Shown here piece after piece: positions 17,154 through 26,344 of a DNA stretch of 41,465 bases. The stretch lies in contig CALFFK010000018.1 of NCBI GenBank assembly GCA_937957975.1, positions 1 through 41,465 of the forward strand, given 5' to 3'. Positions within the stretch are counted from its first letter, which is position 1; every line of letters starts with the position of its first letter. The position numbers were made by a program, and so were the translations under genes. The stretch is from an uncultured Neomegalonema sp. (GTDB lineage Bacteria; Pseudomonadota; Alphaproteobacteria; Rhodobacterales; Rhodobacteraceae). The notes under the pieces are model-generated. The model was not told the origin of the DNA, made no database searches, and saw only the letters and a list, made by a program, of their open reading frames with translations.

Positions 17154-19208
17154 TCACCCTACAGCTGCACCATCCAGCAATCCACGCCGCCGGAGCAATG
17201 CGTCAGGCTCCGGTCCCCGCCCCCGGAAAGCGATATACGCTTCCTCCGGGTTTTGTCGTCCCCCGGCCATATAGATATGCTCGGCCAGCGCCGCTGCTGT
17301 CTCTGGATGAAAAGCGTCGCCCGCCTCTTCGAACGCGCCGAAGGCATCGGCATCCATCACTTCCGACCACATATAGCTGTAATAACCCGACGAATACCCA
17401 TCGCCGCTGAAGACATGCCCGAAATGCGGCGTGCGATGGCGCATGACGAGACCGTCCGGCATCCCGATTCGCGCCAGCGTCGCGTGCTCGAACGCCGCCG
17501 AATCGAAATCCGCCCCGATTTCAGAACGGTGCAATTCCAGATCAACGATGGCACTGGCAAGATATTGCACCGTCTCTCCGCCCTTGGCAAAGGTCTGCGC
17601 GCGTCGCAGCTTGTCGAGCAATGAAGCGGGAATCGCCTCCCCCGTCTGCGCATGATGAGCAAATTTGCCGAGCAGCGATGGCTCCATCAGCCAATGCTCG
17701 AAAAGCTGTGAGGGCAATTCCACGAAGTCCCGCGCCACCGACGTGCCGGCAATACGCGGATAGGTCACATCAGACATCAACCCGTGCAGACCATGACCAA
17801 ACTCATGGAACAGCGTACGCGCATCTTCAAGGGTCAGCAACGCCGTGCCTCCGGCGGCTGGTTTCGAGAAATTCATCGTATTCACGATGATAGGCCGCAC
17901 CTCTCCATCGAGTTTATGCTGGGTGCGAAACCCGCTCATCCAGGCGCCCGACCGTTTCGAGGGCCGCGCGAAGTAATCCCCGATAAAGATGCCCACATGG
18001 CCGCCGTCCCGGCCCCTTACCTCCCAGACCCGCGCGTCCGGGTGATGGCGCGGAGCATCGGGTAGTTCAGCGAAAGACAGGCCGAACAGACGGCTTGCCG
18101 TATCGAAGGCCGCATCAATCATCCGGTCGAGTTGCAGGTAAGGTTTGACCTCTGCATCATCCAGATCAAGATCGCGCTTACGCAGCTTTTCGGAATAATG
18201 CGCCCAATCCCATGGTTCGATTGGGTGGTTTCCGCCCTCTTCTGCCGCGAGTGCCTGCAACTTTTCGCGTTCGGCCACTGCACTGACGCTCGCACGATCC
18301 CAGACCCGTTCCAGTAATGCCGCGACATTCTCCGGCACTTTCGCCATCTGGTTATCGAGCTTGAAATGCGCGAAAGTCTCAAACCCCAACAGCCGCGCCC
18401 GCTCCTGCCGCAGCGCCATGGTCTCGGCAATAATATCCGCCGTTGCCGTCTCCGCCCGTGCCGCGCCACGCCCCGTAAAGCCGCGCCATGCCGCCTCGCG
18501 CAAGTCGCGACGTTCAGCGAATTGCAGGAACGGTTCAATACTCGACCGGCTGGCGGTAATTGCGAATTTGCCGGGCTTGCCACGATCCTCAGCCGCCTTT
18601 GCCGCCGCTTCGATCAATGATTCCGGCAATCCCACCAGATCGGCGCGATCTTCGACCAGCAATTCCAGATCGGCTTCATCCGCGAGCAGGTTCTTTGAGA
18701 ACGCCGCCCCCAACGCGGCCAGTCGTTCCATGATTTCCGTCATCCGCGCCCGGCCCGCCTCATCCAGCCGCGCACCAGATCGAACAAACCCTTCGTGATA
18801 CAGCTTCAGAACCCGCGCCTGTTCCGGTGTCAGGCCCAGAGTGTCGCGCGCTTCCCACAACGCATCTACCCGCGCGAACAACCGCGCATCCATATTGATT
18901 TCGGCATTGTTCCGGGCAAGAATCGGCGCAATTTCTGCCTCGATCCCCTGCAATTCCGGTGACGTATCAGAGCTGCATAGATTGAAAAAAACCGCCGACA
19001 CCTTGTCGAGATTCTCCCCTGCCAATTCCATCGCTGTAACGGTATTCGCAAAGTCCGGCTTTGCGGTACTGCTCGCAATCACCTCGATCTCGGCCCGCCA
19101 TTGTGCAATCGCCTGATCAAAGGCTGCGCGGTAATGGCTGGTTTCAATGCGCTCGAAAGGCGGAATACCGAACGGCGTGGACCAGTCTTCGAGGAGGGGG
19201 TTGGACAT
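17154..19208 (-). CDS. M3-family zinc metallopeptidase (oligopeptidase A / dipeptidyl carboxypeptidase type)
   Basis: This is a cytoplasmic oligopeptidase that degrades short peptides. The roughly 684-residue length and fold match the M3A family. The zinc motif is in LFHEFGHGLHGLMSD (HEFGH), with the third ligand expected in the nearby glutamate-containing segment ending in DFVELPSQLFEHW. The C-terminal GYSSGYYSYMWSEVMDADAF is a substrate-binding signature of the family. There is no signal peptide. I chose ATG 19208 (MSNPLLEDW) because CGGAG lies about 7 bases upstream; an upstream ATG at 19235 lies inside the preceding gene's end. It follows the thioesterase and heme A synthase genes in a leftward group. 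Confidence 0.93.
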   Translation of the reverse strand: MSNPLLEDWSTPFGIPPFERIETSHYRAAFDQAIAQWRAEIEVIASSTAKPDFANTVTAMELAGENLDKVSAVFFNLCSSDTSPELQGIEAEIAPILARNNAEINMDARLFARVDALWEARDTLGLTPEQARVLKLYHEGFVRSGARLDEAGRARMTEIMERLAALGAAFSKNLLADEADLELLVEDRADLVGLPESLIEAAAKAAEDRGKPGKFAITASRSSIEPFLQFAERRDLREAAWRGFTGRGAARAETATADIIAETMALRQERARLLGFETFAHFKLDNQMAKVPENVAALLERVWDRASVSAVAEREKLQALAAEEGGNHPIEPWDWAHYSEKLRKRDLDLDDAEVKPYLQLDRMIDAAFDTASRLFGLSFAELPDAPRHHPDARVWEVRGRDGGHVGIFIGDYFARPSKRSGAWMSGFRTQHKLDGEVRPIIVNTMNFSKPAAGGTALLTLEDARTLFHEFGHGLHGLMSDVTYPRIAGTSVARDFVELPSQLFEHWLMEPSLLGKFAHHAQTGEAIPASLLDKLRRAQTFAKGGETVQYLASAIVDLELHRSEIGADFDSAAFEHATLARIGMPDGLVMRHRTPHFGHVFSGDGYSSGYYSYMWSEVMDADAFGAFEEAGDAFHPETAAALAEHIYMAGGRQNPEEAYIAFRGRGPEPDALLRRRGLLDGAAVG

Positions 19209-19221
19209 GGAAATCTCCGGG

Positions 19222-19641
19222 TCAGGGGCGGGCATAGGTTAAGGTGGCCTGCGCAACAGGCTTATCAACTGACCCGCTGGCGCTGTAGATCAGGCAATCA
19301 CCCGTAACAAGCCGCCGCCCCAGTTTCAGGATACGTGCTTCGCAGAGAAGGTCTTCATTGGCCGGTTTACGCAGGAAGTTCAACGTCATGTTGGTCGTAA
19401 CCGTCAGGGCTTCGGGGCCAATCATCGCAAGAATCGCAATATAAAATGTTACGTCGCCAAGCAGCATCATCGACGGCCCCGATACCGTGCCACCGGGGCG
19501 CAGATGCCGCGTATCGACCAACAGCCGCACCCGCGCGCCCATTGGCGCAACATTCTCAATGCGCAATTGATCGTAAACCTGTGGAAACTCACGCGCGAGA
19601 AAGGCGTCCAGCGCCGCCGCATCAAGGACCGTCCCACTCAT
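19222..19641 (-). CDS. PaaI-type hot-dog-fold thioesterase
   Basis: This is a 139-residue single-domain hot-dog protein, probably an acyl-CoA thioesterase. The segment RPGGTVSGPSMMLLGDVTFY near residues 48-67 fits the PaaI pattern in which a Gly-rich loop and an acidic residue (here Asp64) lie at the start of the central helix. NMTLNFLRKP near 105 is the usual following strand. The substrate is unknown. The start ATG at 19641 overlaps the stop of the heme A synthase gene by 4 bases, and the peptidase gene follows at once, so the three are likely co-transcribed. Confidence 0.85.
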   Translation of the reverse strand: MSGTVLDAAALDAFLAREFPQVYDQLRIENVAPMGARVRLLVDTRHLRPGGTVSGPSMMLLGDVTFYIAILAMIGPEALTVTTNMTLNFLRKPANEDLLCEARILKLGRRLVTGDCLIYSASGSVDKPVAQATLTYARP

Positions 19642-20768
19642 GCGCGCGCAATCTTCTGCTCGCCCGGATAGGCCGCCTCATAACGGGTCCGCACCAGCAC
19701 AATCACGAGGATTATCGCACCAATCTGGTGGATGATTGCATAAAACAACGGCGCACCATTCAGCACCGTGAGAATCCCCCACAACATCTGTCCCGTTGCC
19801 GCGACCAATACCCAATCATGCCAGCGTTTGAGCCGCATATGGCCGCTCCTGCGACTGCGGAACCACAACCAGATAATCCCCGCGAACAACAGATATCCGA
19901 TCATTCGGTGATCGAATTGCACAAGTGCCGGATTTTCGAAGAAATTCTTCCAGAACGGCGTCATTTCAGTGGCTTCCGGCGGAAGAACTGCCCCGTTCAT
20001 CAACGGCCAATCGGTATATCCCCGCCCCGCATCATGCCCCGCGACCAACGCCCCCGCCAATATCTGTATGAAAGTCAGCGCTCCGATCCCATTGATCGCT
20101 GTAACCAACCCGGAAAACCGCTGCCGTCGCGCCACAAGCGTTTCATGCTCAGGCCGTGAGAGTCGCAGCCCGTTCCAGACCAGCAACCCCAGAATGACAA
20201 AAGCAATCCCCAGATGAATGGCTAGCCGGTACGGCGCGACATCAACCCGCTCGGTCAGGCCCGATGATACCATCCACCAGCCGACAACCCCTTGAAGCAG
20301 AATCAAAAGACCCGGCATTACCAGCCTGCCAGTCCATCCGGCGGGCACGACCTTGCGCATAACGAAGACAGCGAGTGGTATCAGATACGCCAATCCGATG
20401 ATCCGCCCAAGGAATCGGTGTCCCCATTCCCACCAATAGATATGCTTGAACTCCGACAGCCCCATATCGTAATTCATCTCGGTGAATTCGGGGATCTTTT
20501 GGTACTTGGCAAATTCTGTCGCCCAGCCCTCCGCAGAAAGCGGCGGCAAAACGCCAGTCACGAGATTCCATTCCGTGATCGACAGGCCACTATCGGTCAG
20601 ACGGGTCAACCCTCCGACGACGATCATCAGCACCACGAGTCCCGCCATCGCGAATTGCCACAGGGCGATGCGGTGTCTGCCGCGATCCGGCGCGATGACC
20701 GGAGCCGTAATCTCGCGCTGGTTTGTGGTCGCCTCTTCAAACAGGACACGCTTTTTCTTTTCGGCCAT
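19638..20768 (-). CDS. ctaA: heme A synthase CtaA/COX15
   Basis: This inner-membrane enzyme oxidises the C8 methyl of heme O to a formyl group, giving heme A for aa3-type cytochrome oxidases. The roughly 376-residue protein has eight hydrophobic helices in two similar halves. The conserved heme-binding histidines lie in WWEWGHRFLGRIIG, AIHLGIAF, FDHRMIGYLLF and IIHQIGAII. SITEWNLVTGVLPPL is a further COX15 signature. I chose ATG 20768 (MAEKKKRVLF) because GAGAGGA precedes it; the frame extends 33 codons upstream without a good start. It implies a heme-A oxidase and hence aerobic respiration in this organism. Confidence 0.94.
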   Translation of the reverse strand: MAEKKKRVLFEEATTNQREITAPVIAPDRGRHRIALWQFAMAGLVVLMIVVGGLTRLTDSGLSITEWNLVTGVLPPLSAEGWATEFAKYQKIPEFTEMNYDMGLSEFKHIYWWEWGHRFLGRIIGLAYLIPLAVFVMRKVVPAGWTGRLVMPGLLILLQGVVGWWMVSSGLTERVDVAPYRLAIHLGIAFVILGLLVWNGLRLSRPEHETLVARRQRFSGLVTAINGIGALTFIQILAGALVAGHDAGRGYTDWPLMNGAVLPPEATEMTPFWKNFFENPALVQFDHRMIGYLLFAGIIWLWFRSRRSGHMRLKRWHDWVLVAATGQMLWGILTVLNGAPLFYAIIHQIGAIILVIVLVRTRYEAAYPGEQKIARA

Positions 20769-21045
20769 TCGTCTCGGTCCTCTCCCGCTTTTCGCGAGTG
20801 AACAATAGGCTTGGGGCATCTGCGCGGCAACCGATTGCGCGCCCATGACACAGCCTGACAGGGCCACTGCGCAATCGCCTTCCCTGTATCCGCGCTAAAT
20901 GTTTTTGCTTATGGAGAATTAACGTTACTTATGCAGTATCGTAATGATCTCAGCATTAAACGTATTACGTATTTAATCAGGTGATAAATTAATTACGCAA
21001 ATATAGATAATATTACAGAAGAACCAACAAATCGGGGTTCACAGC
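20769..21045. promoter_or_regulatory. AT-rich divergent intergenic region
   Basis: These 277 bases between divergent genes are visibly richer in A and T from about 20890 to 21010 than the surroundings. A 7-base tandem ACGTATT occurs twice near 20960. No gene was seen. Promoters for ctaA and for the small protein at 21046 should be here; I cannot assign boxes with confidence. Confidence 0.35.
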
Positions 21046-21525
21046 ATGTCGGATACTATCTATTGCGTCTCCAACCCGGATGAGCCGGGTCTTGTGCGCC
21101 TTTTTGCGCTACCCAGAACAGAAATGCATCACAGCGGTATTACGGAACATCACATTTGCCGCACTGGAGAACGCATAGACTGGTCGCTCAAAGTCAGTCA
21201 TGGGGACATGACGCTGAAAGCGTTCCACCGCTCGCTCCGCCGGTATCGCAAAAATCGCGGCAAGGGCGTCTATCGCTGCTCGTCCATGGATGCCCGTGCC
21301 GTTGCGATCCGCTACACAACGTTGCGTCCGAGCGTGTGGAACATTCCTTCGCCACAAGTCCGGGACGATGGCCTCGCCACCACGCTCATCGTCGCGTTTC
21401 TCCTGAGCATCTTCTTTACACAAGCCGCCGAGCTTGGCACGGCCCCAACTCTTGGGATCACCGCAACGGTTCTCGCGACCCTGACCATTGGCATGGCTAT
21501 CATACGCGGTGATCGGGTACGATAA
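21046..21525 (+). CDS. unrecognised protein with degenerate T5orf172/GIY-YIG-like region and two membrane helices
   Basis: In this 159-residue protein, the start IYCVSNPDEPGLVRLFALP has the shape of the T5orf172 branch of GIY-YIG nucleases, which open with a strand, SNP, and PGLVKIG. Later IDWSLKVSHG, KAFHRSLRRYR and GVYRCSSMDA resemble that family's second strand, helix and end. However, the expected KIG is RLF and the catalytic residues are not evident, so nuclease activity is unlikely. Residues of about 108-152 form two hydrophobic helices (TTLIVAFLLSIFF; ITATVLATLTIGMAII), so the globular part would be tethered to the membrane. It lies alone between divergent ctaA and convergent lipA. The similarity is by eye only. 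Confidence 0.55.
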   Translation: MSDTIYCVSNPDEPGLVRLFALPRTEMHHSGITEHHICRTGERIDWSLKVSHGDMTLKAFHRSLRRYRKNRGKGVYRCSSMDARAVAIRYTTLRPSVWNIPSPQVRDDGLATTLIVAFLLSIFFTQAAELGTAPTLGITATVLATLTIGMAIIRGDRVR

Positions 21526-21528
21526 TTT

Positions 21529-22467
21529 CTATCCAGCCGCCATTCGCGCGTCACGAAGCGCGCGAAAATCCTCGCCCGCATGATAGGAAGATCGTGTCAG
21601 CGGCGAGGCAGAAACCATCAGGAACCCCTTGGCGAAAGCGGATTTCCCGTAAGCGCTGAACTCTTCAGGCGTGATATATCGCTCGATGGCATGATGCTTT
21701 TTCGTCGGTTGCAGATATTGTCCAATCGTCAGAAAATCCACATCCGCCGAGCGCAAATCATCCATCACCTGATGAACGGCAACCCGCCCCTCGCCCAGGC
21801 CCACCATGATCCCCGATTTCGTAAAGATCGTCGGATCAAGCTCTTTCACCTGCTGGAGCAGACGCAGCGAATGAAAATAGCGCGCGCCGGGCCTCACTGA
21901 CGGATAAAGCCCCGGCACCGTTTCCAGATTATGATTGAAAACATCGGGTCTTGCCTCAACCACCACCTCCAGCGCGCCATCCTTGCGCAGGAAATCGGGG
22001 GTCAGCACCTCAATGGTCGTTTCGGGCCGTTTGCGCCGGATCGCGCGGATCGTGCGCGCGATGTGATCCGCGCCTCCATCCTCAAGATCATCCCGATCTA
22101 CCGAGGTCACGACCACATGGGCCAGACCCAGTTTGGCCACCGCATCCGCCACTTTCGCCGGTTCAAACGGATCCAGTGCTTCAGGCTTGCCCGTCGCAAC
22201 ATTGCAAAAGCTGCATGCGCGGGTACAGGTATCGCCCATAACCATGAAGGTCGCATGGCCTTGCGCCCAGCACTCCCCGGCATTCGGACAGCCCGCTTCC
22301 TGACAAACCGTCGTGAGGCCATGTTCGCGTATAATATCACGGGTCGCAAAATAGCCGGGAGACGATGGCGCACGCACCCGTATCCAGTCAGGCCGGGGTA
22401 CCGAGACGTTATCGGAGCGATGCGCTTTTTCAGGGTGGCGCAGACGGGGGGGGGCGGTGTCACTCAT
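21529..22467 (-). CDS. lipA: lipoyl synthase LipA
   Basis: This radical SAM enzyme inserts two sulfurs into octanoyl groups on lipoyl domains of 2-oxoacid dehydrogenases and the glycine cleavage system. The 312-residue length is typical. The auxiliary cluster cysteines are Cys55, Cys60 and Cys66 ([13 protein letters not shown]). The radical SAM cluster is Cys81, Cys85 and Cys88 (CTRACSFC). The C-terminal [10 protein letters not shown] carries the conserved serine ligand of the auxiliary cluster. The stop lies 3 bases from the convergent small membrane protein gene. No lipB is next to it. The ribosome binding site before the ATG at 22467 is weak. Confidence 0.96.
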   Translation of the reverse strand: MSDTAPPRLRHPEKAHRSDNVSVPRPDWIRVRAPSSPGYFATRDIIREHGLTTVCQEAGCPNAGECWAQGHATFMVMGDTCTRACSFCNVATGKPEALDPFEPAKVADAVAKLGLAHVVVTSVDRDDLEDGGADHIARTIRAIRRKRPETTIEVLTPDFLRKDGALEVVVEARPDVFNHNLETVPGLYPSVRPGARYFHSLRLLQQVKELDPTIFTKSGIMVGLGEGRVAVHQVMDDLRSADVDFLTIGQYLQPTKKHHAIERYITPEEFSAYGKSAFAKGFLMVSASPLTRSSYHAGEDFRALRDARMAAG

Positions 22468-22510
22468 GCATCAGACATAGGCCTCCACGCGCGCCCTCGC
22501 AATGACAACC

Positions 22511-22999
22511 CTATTCGGCAACCGCTGCTGTCAGGTTTTTCATTGCGCCCTTGGCTTTCATAAGCGCCGGATGATCCGCAGGAACGCCATGCCCCGCCGC
22601 CACGGCATCAAGGTCATGGTAGACGATCTGCGTCTTCCCGTCCTCATCTTCATAGAACAGCACACGCAGCGGCAAATCCAGACCCATGGTCGGAGCGGCC
22701 TGCATCAGCGGTGTCCCGATCTTCGGGTTGCCAAAGATCACGAGTGTTGCGGGCGACAGGTCCAGATCGACCTTTTCTGCGCCTTTGGCATGATCGACAA
22801 TCGCAAACACTGTTGCGCCCTTGTTCTCCAGCACTTTCTTGAAGGCTTCGACCGTCTCGGAAACGTTGGTAGAGGCCGTTTGACGAATCATCCCGTCCTT
22901 TCCGGCAGCATTCGCGAGGACGGGCGCAGCGATAATCGACGCGGCAAGGAGGCTTGAGACAGCAAGAGAGTACATTGGATTTTCCCGAAATTGCTTCAT
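22511..22999 (-). CDS. exported DUF302 domain protein
   Basis: This is a roughly 162-residue protein with an N-terminal signal peptide (AVSSLLAASIIAAPVLANA) followed by a DUF302 domain. Family features are the early ETVEAFKKVLENKGATVFAI and VDHAKGA, then LVIFGNPKIGTPLMQ and ALDLPLR-like LDLPLRVLFYEDEDG. DUF302 proteins are small alpha/beta proteins of unclear function, often exported and found near redox genes. I prefer ATG 22999 (MKQFRENPMYS), which gives a positively charged n-region; ATG 22975 and upstream ATGs are alternatives. No strong ribosome binding site separates them. It lies 43 bases upstream of lipA on the same strand. Confidence 0.82.
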   Translation of the reverse strand: MKQFRENPMYSLAVSSLLAASIIAAPVLANAAGKDGMIRQTASTNVSETVEAFKKVLENKGATVFAIVDHAKGAEKVDLDLSPATLVIFGNPKIGTPLMQAAPTMGLDLPLRVLFYEDEDGKTQIVYHDLDAVAAGHGVPADHPALMKAKGAMKNLTAAVAE

Positions 23000-23064
23000 T
23001 CCATTATTATAATACATCGCGCGACGGATCATCGCCATGATGCGGACGGTTCATTTCAGAACAA

Positions 23065-24171
23065 TCACGAAAGCATGATCGCTTCGGCTTCCATTTTTGC
23101 GCGCAATTTCGCCAACCCCGCCTCACTCGCCTCCACAATACCGAGTTCTGTCACCAGCCCTGTCACCAGCCGCGCAGGGGTCACATCAAAAGCCGGGTTC
23201 ACCGCATCCGAACCGGGCGATGCAATCCGCATCCGCGCGTCCCCACCATCGGGAAGTACTCCGTCAATTTCTGTCACTTCTTCCGGTGCACGGTTCTCGA
23301 TGGGGATTTCTGCCACGCCGTCCCTGACACGCCAGTCAACGGTTGGCGTGGGCAAACAGACATGGAACGGCACATTATTATCCGCCGCCGCCAACGCTTT
23401 CAGATACGTTCCGATCTTGTTGCAGACATCCCCGGTTGCCGTTGTCCGGTCCGTGCCGACGAAACACAGATCAACTTCGCCATGCTGCATCAGATGCCCG
23501 CCCGCATTATCCACGATCACGCTATGCGGCACACCATGACCGTTCAGTTCCCATGCGGTCAGAAAGCTGCCCTGATTGCGCGGGCGGGTTTCGTCTACCC
23601 AGACATGCACATCGATTCCGGCATCATGGGCCTGATAGATTGGCGACGTGGCCGTCCCCCAGTCCACCGTGGCCAGCCAGCCCGCATTGCAATGCGTCAG
23701 CACATTCACACGCCCTTTGCGATCTGCGATCTCGCGCAGCAATCCAAGGCCATGTTCGCCAATCCGGCGATTGATCTCCACATCCTCATCCGCCATCTGC
23801 GCCGCAAGCGTCCAGGCACGGGCAAATCGTTCACCGGGGGGCAGGGGCAACAGCGCCCCGCGCATCCGGTCAAGCGCCCAGCGCAGGTTGATCGCCGTGG
23901 GTCGTGTTGCGTGCAGCGTATCATACGCCGCCCCCAACGCTGCATCCGACGGGTCATCCCGCAGGGCCATCGCAAGGCCATAAGCGGCAGTCACTCCAAT
24001 CAGCGGCGCACCCCGTACACGCATCACGCTGATCGCTTCTGCGGCCTCATCCATACGCGCCAGGCGCTTCGTCTCAAAATTGAAAGGCAAGCGCGTCTGG
24101 TCGATGATCCCTACCGTCTCGCCATCTTCTTCCGCCCAAATCGGCCTCCAGGCCACCCCGTCAATTTTCAT
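23065..24171 (-). CDS. mtnA: S-methyl-5-thioribose-1-phosphate isomerase MtnA
   Basis: This enzyme isomerises 5-methylthioribose-1-phosphate to the ribulose form in salvage of methylthioadenosine, a by-product of polyamine and signal synthesis. The roughly 368-residue protein shows the family segments MRVRGAPLIGVTAAYGLA, HCNAGWLATVDWGTA (catalytic Cys) and CFVGTDRTTATGDVCNKIGT (catalytic Asp). I chose ATG 24171 (MKIDGVAWRP) because AGGAG lies about 7 bases upstream; the frame extends 11 codons further. No other methionine salvage gene is adjacent, so whether the product feeds a full salvage route or a shunt cannot be told here. Confidence 0.94.
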   Translation of the reverse strand: MKIDGVAWRPIWAEEDGETVGIIDQTRLPFNFETKRLARMDEAAEAISVMRVRGAPLIGVTAAYGLAMALRDDPSDAALGAAYDTLHATRPTAINLRWALDRMRGALLPLPPGERFARAWTLAAQMADEDVEINRRIGEHGLGLLREIADRKGRVNVLTHCNAGWLATVDWGTATSPIYQAHDAGIDVHVWVDETRPRNQGSFLTAWELNGHGVPHSVIVDNAGGHLMQHGEVDLCFVGTDRTTATGDVCNKIGTYLKALAAADNNVPFHVCLPTPTVDWRVRDGVAEIPIENRAPEEVTEIDGVLPDGGDARMRIASPGSDAVNPAFDVTPARLVTGLVTELGIVEASEAGLAKLRAKMEAEAIMLS

Positions 24172-24262
24172 GCCTGTCTCCTGATTTTTCACAACCCTAT
24201 GCAAGATGCAACGTGCCGTCTATCGCGTTATAGTTGCATTTTTATATCGCAGACATGCAAAC

Positions 24263-24280
24263 CCTCCCCGCGAGGGGAGG
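24263..24280 (-). terminator. hairpin just after the unrecognised membrane protein gene
   Basis: CCTCCCC, loop, GGGGAGG forms a 7-pair GC-only stem two bases beyond the stop of the leftward gene ending at 24282. The following minus-strand bases (GTTTGCATG) contain only a short T-run. It is a probable terminator. Confidence 0.45.
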
Positions 24281-24281
24281 C

Positions 24282-24947
24282 TCAGGCGCCATCCGCCACA
24301 ACCCAGTCCGGCGGCGGCTCCTCCAATACCCAAAGCGCGAGATAATTCAGGTCCGCGAGCATCCTGTCGATCTCGCGCTGTCCCTTCTCTCGATGCCCCG
24401 GTGGACGGCCCGGTCGCATCACCCTGACCTTGCGGTTTCCGGTCAGCTTGCGCCGGGCAATACCCTGCATCAGTCGTCGCGCCTGCCCCGGCAAATCATC
24501 CAATGCCCGCTGCATCGCTGCGATCCGGCGGTGCAGGTTCGTGCTATCCAGTTCATCTGCGTCGGTCGCAACAGGTTTACGGCCCTGTGGTTCCCACTCA
24601 TCGAAAAATCCGATGTTCGGTCCCCTACCCTTGCGGCGTTTGCCTTCATTGCCAACCAATCGCCTCGGATCGAACAATCCAAAGGCCGGAACACGCTCGT
24701 CATCAGACTGACCACACGGGATTGATGAGCCTGGCGCAACGCGCGGCTTGACGGCGGGAACTGCCATATTGCGCATCACAATGACGATTAGCCGTCGCAA
24801 ACACGCTTCGGAGGGCAGCAGCAATGCAATCACCCGTCGTTTTGCAACCCGCGCAATCTTTCCGCTTTCCGGCAACATTGAGAGCATAACCGTCAACAGC
24901 CCCAACAGGGCCGTCCGATTATGCTCCAAAACACGCTGCCAGTTCAT
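24282..24947 (-). CDS. unrecognised basic protein with N-terminal hydrophobic segment
   Basis: This is a roughly 221-residue protein of no named family that I can assign. It starts MNWQRVLEHNRTALLGLLTV, followed by a hydrophobic stretch and a second one (RRLIVIVMRNMAV) near residue 60. The middle contains PAFGLFDPRRLVG and GPNIGFFDEW. The C-terminal half is rich in Arg and has a likely helix (LHRRIAAMQRALDDLPGQAR). It ends in LADLNYLALWVLEEPPPDW. Proteins with this outline occur in other alphaproteobacteria as conserved hypotheticals, from memory. I chose ATG 24947 over a TTG at 24977. A hairpin follows directly. Confidence 0.65.
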   Translation of the reverse strand: MNWQRVLEHNRTALLGLLTVMLSMLPESGKIARVAKRRVIALLLPSEACLRRLIVIVMRNMAVPAVKPRVAPGSSIPCGQSDDERVPAFGLFDPRRLVGNEGKRRKGRGPNIGFFDEWEPQGRKPVATDADELDSTNLHRRIAAMQRALDDLPGQARRLMQGIARRKLTGNRKVRVMRPGRPPGHREKGQREIDRMLADLNYLALWVLEEPPPDWVVADGA

Positions 24948-25048
24948 CCACAAATCCGTTTTGCCATCTGTGAACAAAACACATCATAAAAAAGAACAAA
25001 AGGCAACAGCGCACGCTTGGATAATCCTGCCGTGTCCCGAAATACGCG

Positions 25049-26344
25049 TCAGTCGCCCCCGCTCCGGGTGTTGTTGTTATCGGAAGCATCATCTGTATCG
25101 TCTTCGATTTCCTCAACCTCCTGCGCGTAAATATCGGCGGCGACTTCGGCCAACACGATCCCTCGCGACTGTATCGGCAACAGGCTCCCTGTTTCCTCCG
25201 GGGCCGGGGCCGACCGCTGCGTCATACGATAAATCGCATAGCAGGCGATCAAGGCACAGAGAATACAGTTATAAACGAAGAACCCATCCGGCCCTATCCA
25301 GCCCATCATGTACCCGACCACGATAGGGCCAAAGCTCGCCCCAACCCCGTTGATGAATACCAGCCCGCTGGAAGCCGAGGCCATCTTCGAGGGCGGCAGA
25401 TAATCATTCGTGTGGGCGATCAACAGACTGTACAGCGGATTGGCCACCGCCCCCAGCACCGCAGCCGCCGAATAGATCGCAATCAGGCTGTGCGACAGCA
25501 AAACCCCCATGGCACAGGCGATTGTCCCAACAACAGTCACCATCACAATCACCTTGCGCCGGTCAATATGGTCAGACACCCATCCGATGGGGTATTGTGA
25601 GACGATGGCAGTGACGTACATCAGCGACACAAACACCGCGACCTGATCCAGCGATAATCCGATTTCACCGGCATAAACGGCGCTCATCCCGAACATGGAC
25701 GCAAAGATACCGCCGAGAAGAAAACTGCCGGTACAGCCCAGCGGCGACGCCTGCATCAATTCTCTCAGGCTCATGCGGTCATTGTTATCCGCCAACGGTG
25801 CCGGTGAGGCGCTGAGCAGAATCGGCGCAAAGGAAATCGAAACAACAACCGACATCAGGATGAAAAGATCATACCCCCCCGGATCAGCAATATTCAGAAC
25901 GGCTTGCCCGATCACGATGCCGGTCATCTGGATAATCATGTAGGCGGAAAGCGTCTGCCCGCGATTTTCATTGGTTGCCGTGTTGTTCAGCCAGCTTTCC
26001 GCGACCACATACACGCCCGAAAACCCGAAACCCACCACCAGCCGCATCAATGCCCATGCCAGCGGCGTGACGAACACCGCATAGATGACGAACGCCGCCG
26101 AAATCAAAGAGCCGAGAGCCGCGAAAACCCGCACATACCCAACTCGCCGGATCAGGTCGGGCGCGACCCATGACCCCCCCAGAAAACCGACGAAATACGC
26201 CGACATGACGTAGCCCATCGTCTGCGGGTCGAACGCTTCCATCTTTCCGCGCACACCCAGCAATGATCCCTGAAGGGAATTGCCGATCATAAGCAGACCG
26301 ATACCGAGAAACAGCGCCCATGAGCTGGCAAATACTTTTATCAT
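25049..26344 (-). CDS. MFS transporter
   Basis: This is a 431-residue major facilitator superfamily permease with about twelve hydrophobic helices. Visible family features are the loop 2-3 region LGGSWVAPDLIRRVGYVRVF and the helix 5 segment MIIQMTGIVIGQAVLNIADP; the layout resembles the YcaD/CynX-like group. The substrate is unknown. The C-terminal cytoplasmic tail is unusually acidic (EEVEEIEDDTDDAS), then ends in Asn/Gly. No strong ribosome binding site precedes the ATG at 26344. It follows the lysine-rich protein gene by 119 bases on the same strand, but a hairpin between them suggests separate transcripts. Confidence 0.88.
   Translation of the reverse strand: MIKVFASSWALFLGIGLLMIGNSLQGSLLGVRGKMEAFDPQTMGYVMSAYFVGFLGGSWVAPDLIRRVGYVRVFAALGSLISAAFVIYAVFVTPLAWALMRLVVGFGFSGVYVVAESWLNNTATNENRGQTLSAYMIIQMTGIVIGQAVLNIADPGGYDLFILMSVVVSISFAPILLSASPAPLADNNDRMSLRELMQASPLGCTGSFLLGGIFASMFGMSAVYAGEIGLSLDQVAVFVSLMYVTAIVSQYPIGWVSDHIDRRKVIVMVTVVGTIACAMGVLLSHSLIAIYSAAAVLGAVANPLYSLLIAHTNDYLPPSKMASASSGLVFINGVGASFGPIVVGYMMGWIGPDGFFVYNCILCALIACYAIYRMTQRSAPAPEETGSLLPIQSRGIVLAEVAADIYAQEVEEIEDDTDDASDNNNTRSGGD

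Noticed and set aside
20890-21010. AT-rich stretch as a mobile element boundary or attachment site
   Set aside because: No integrase, transposase, tRNA or flanking direct repeat of useful length is present. It is more simply a promoter-rich gap.
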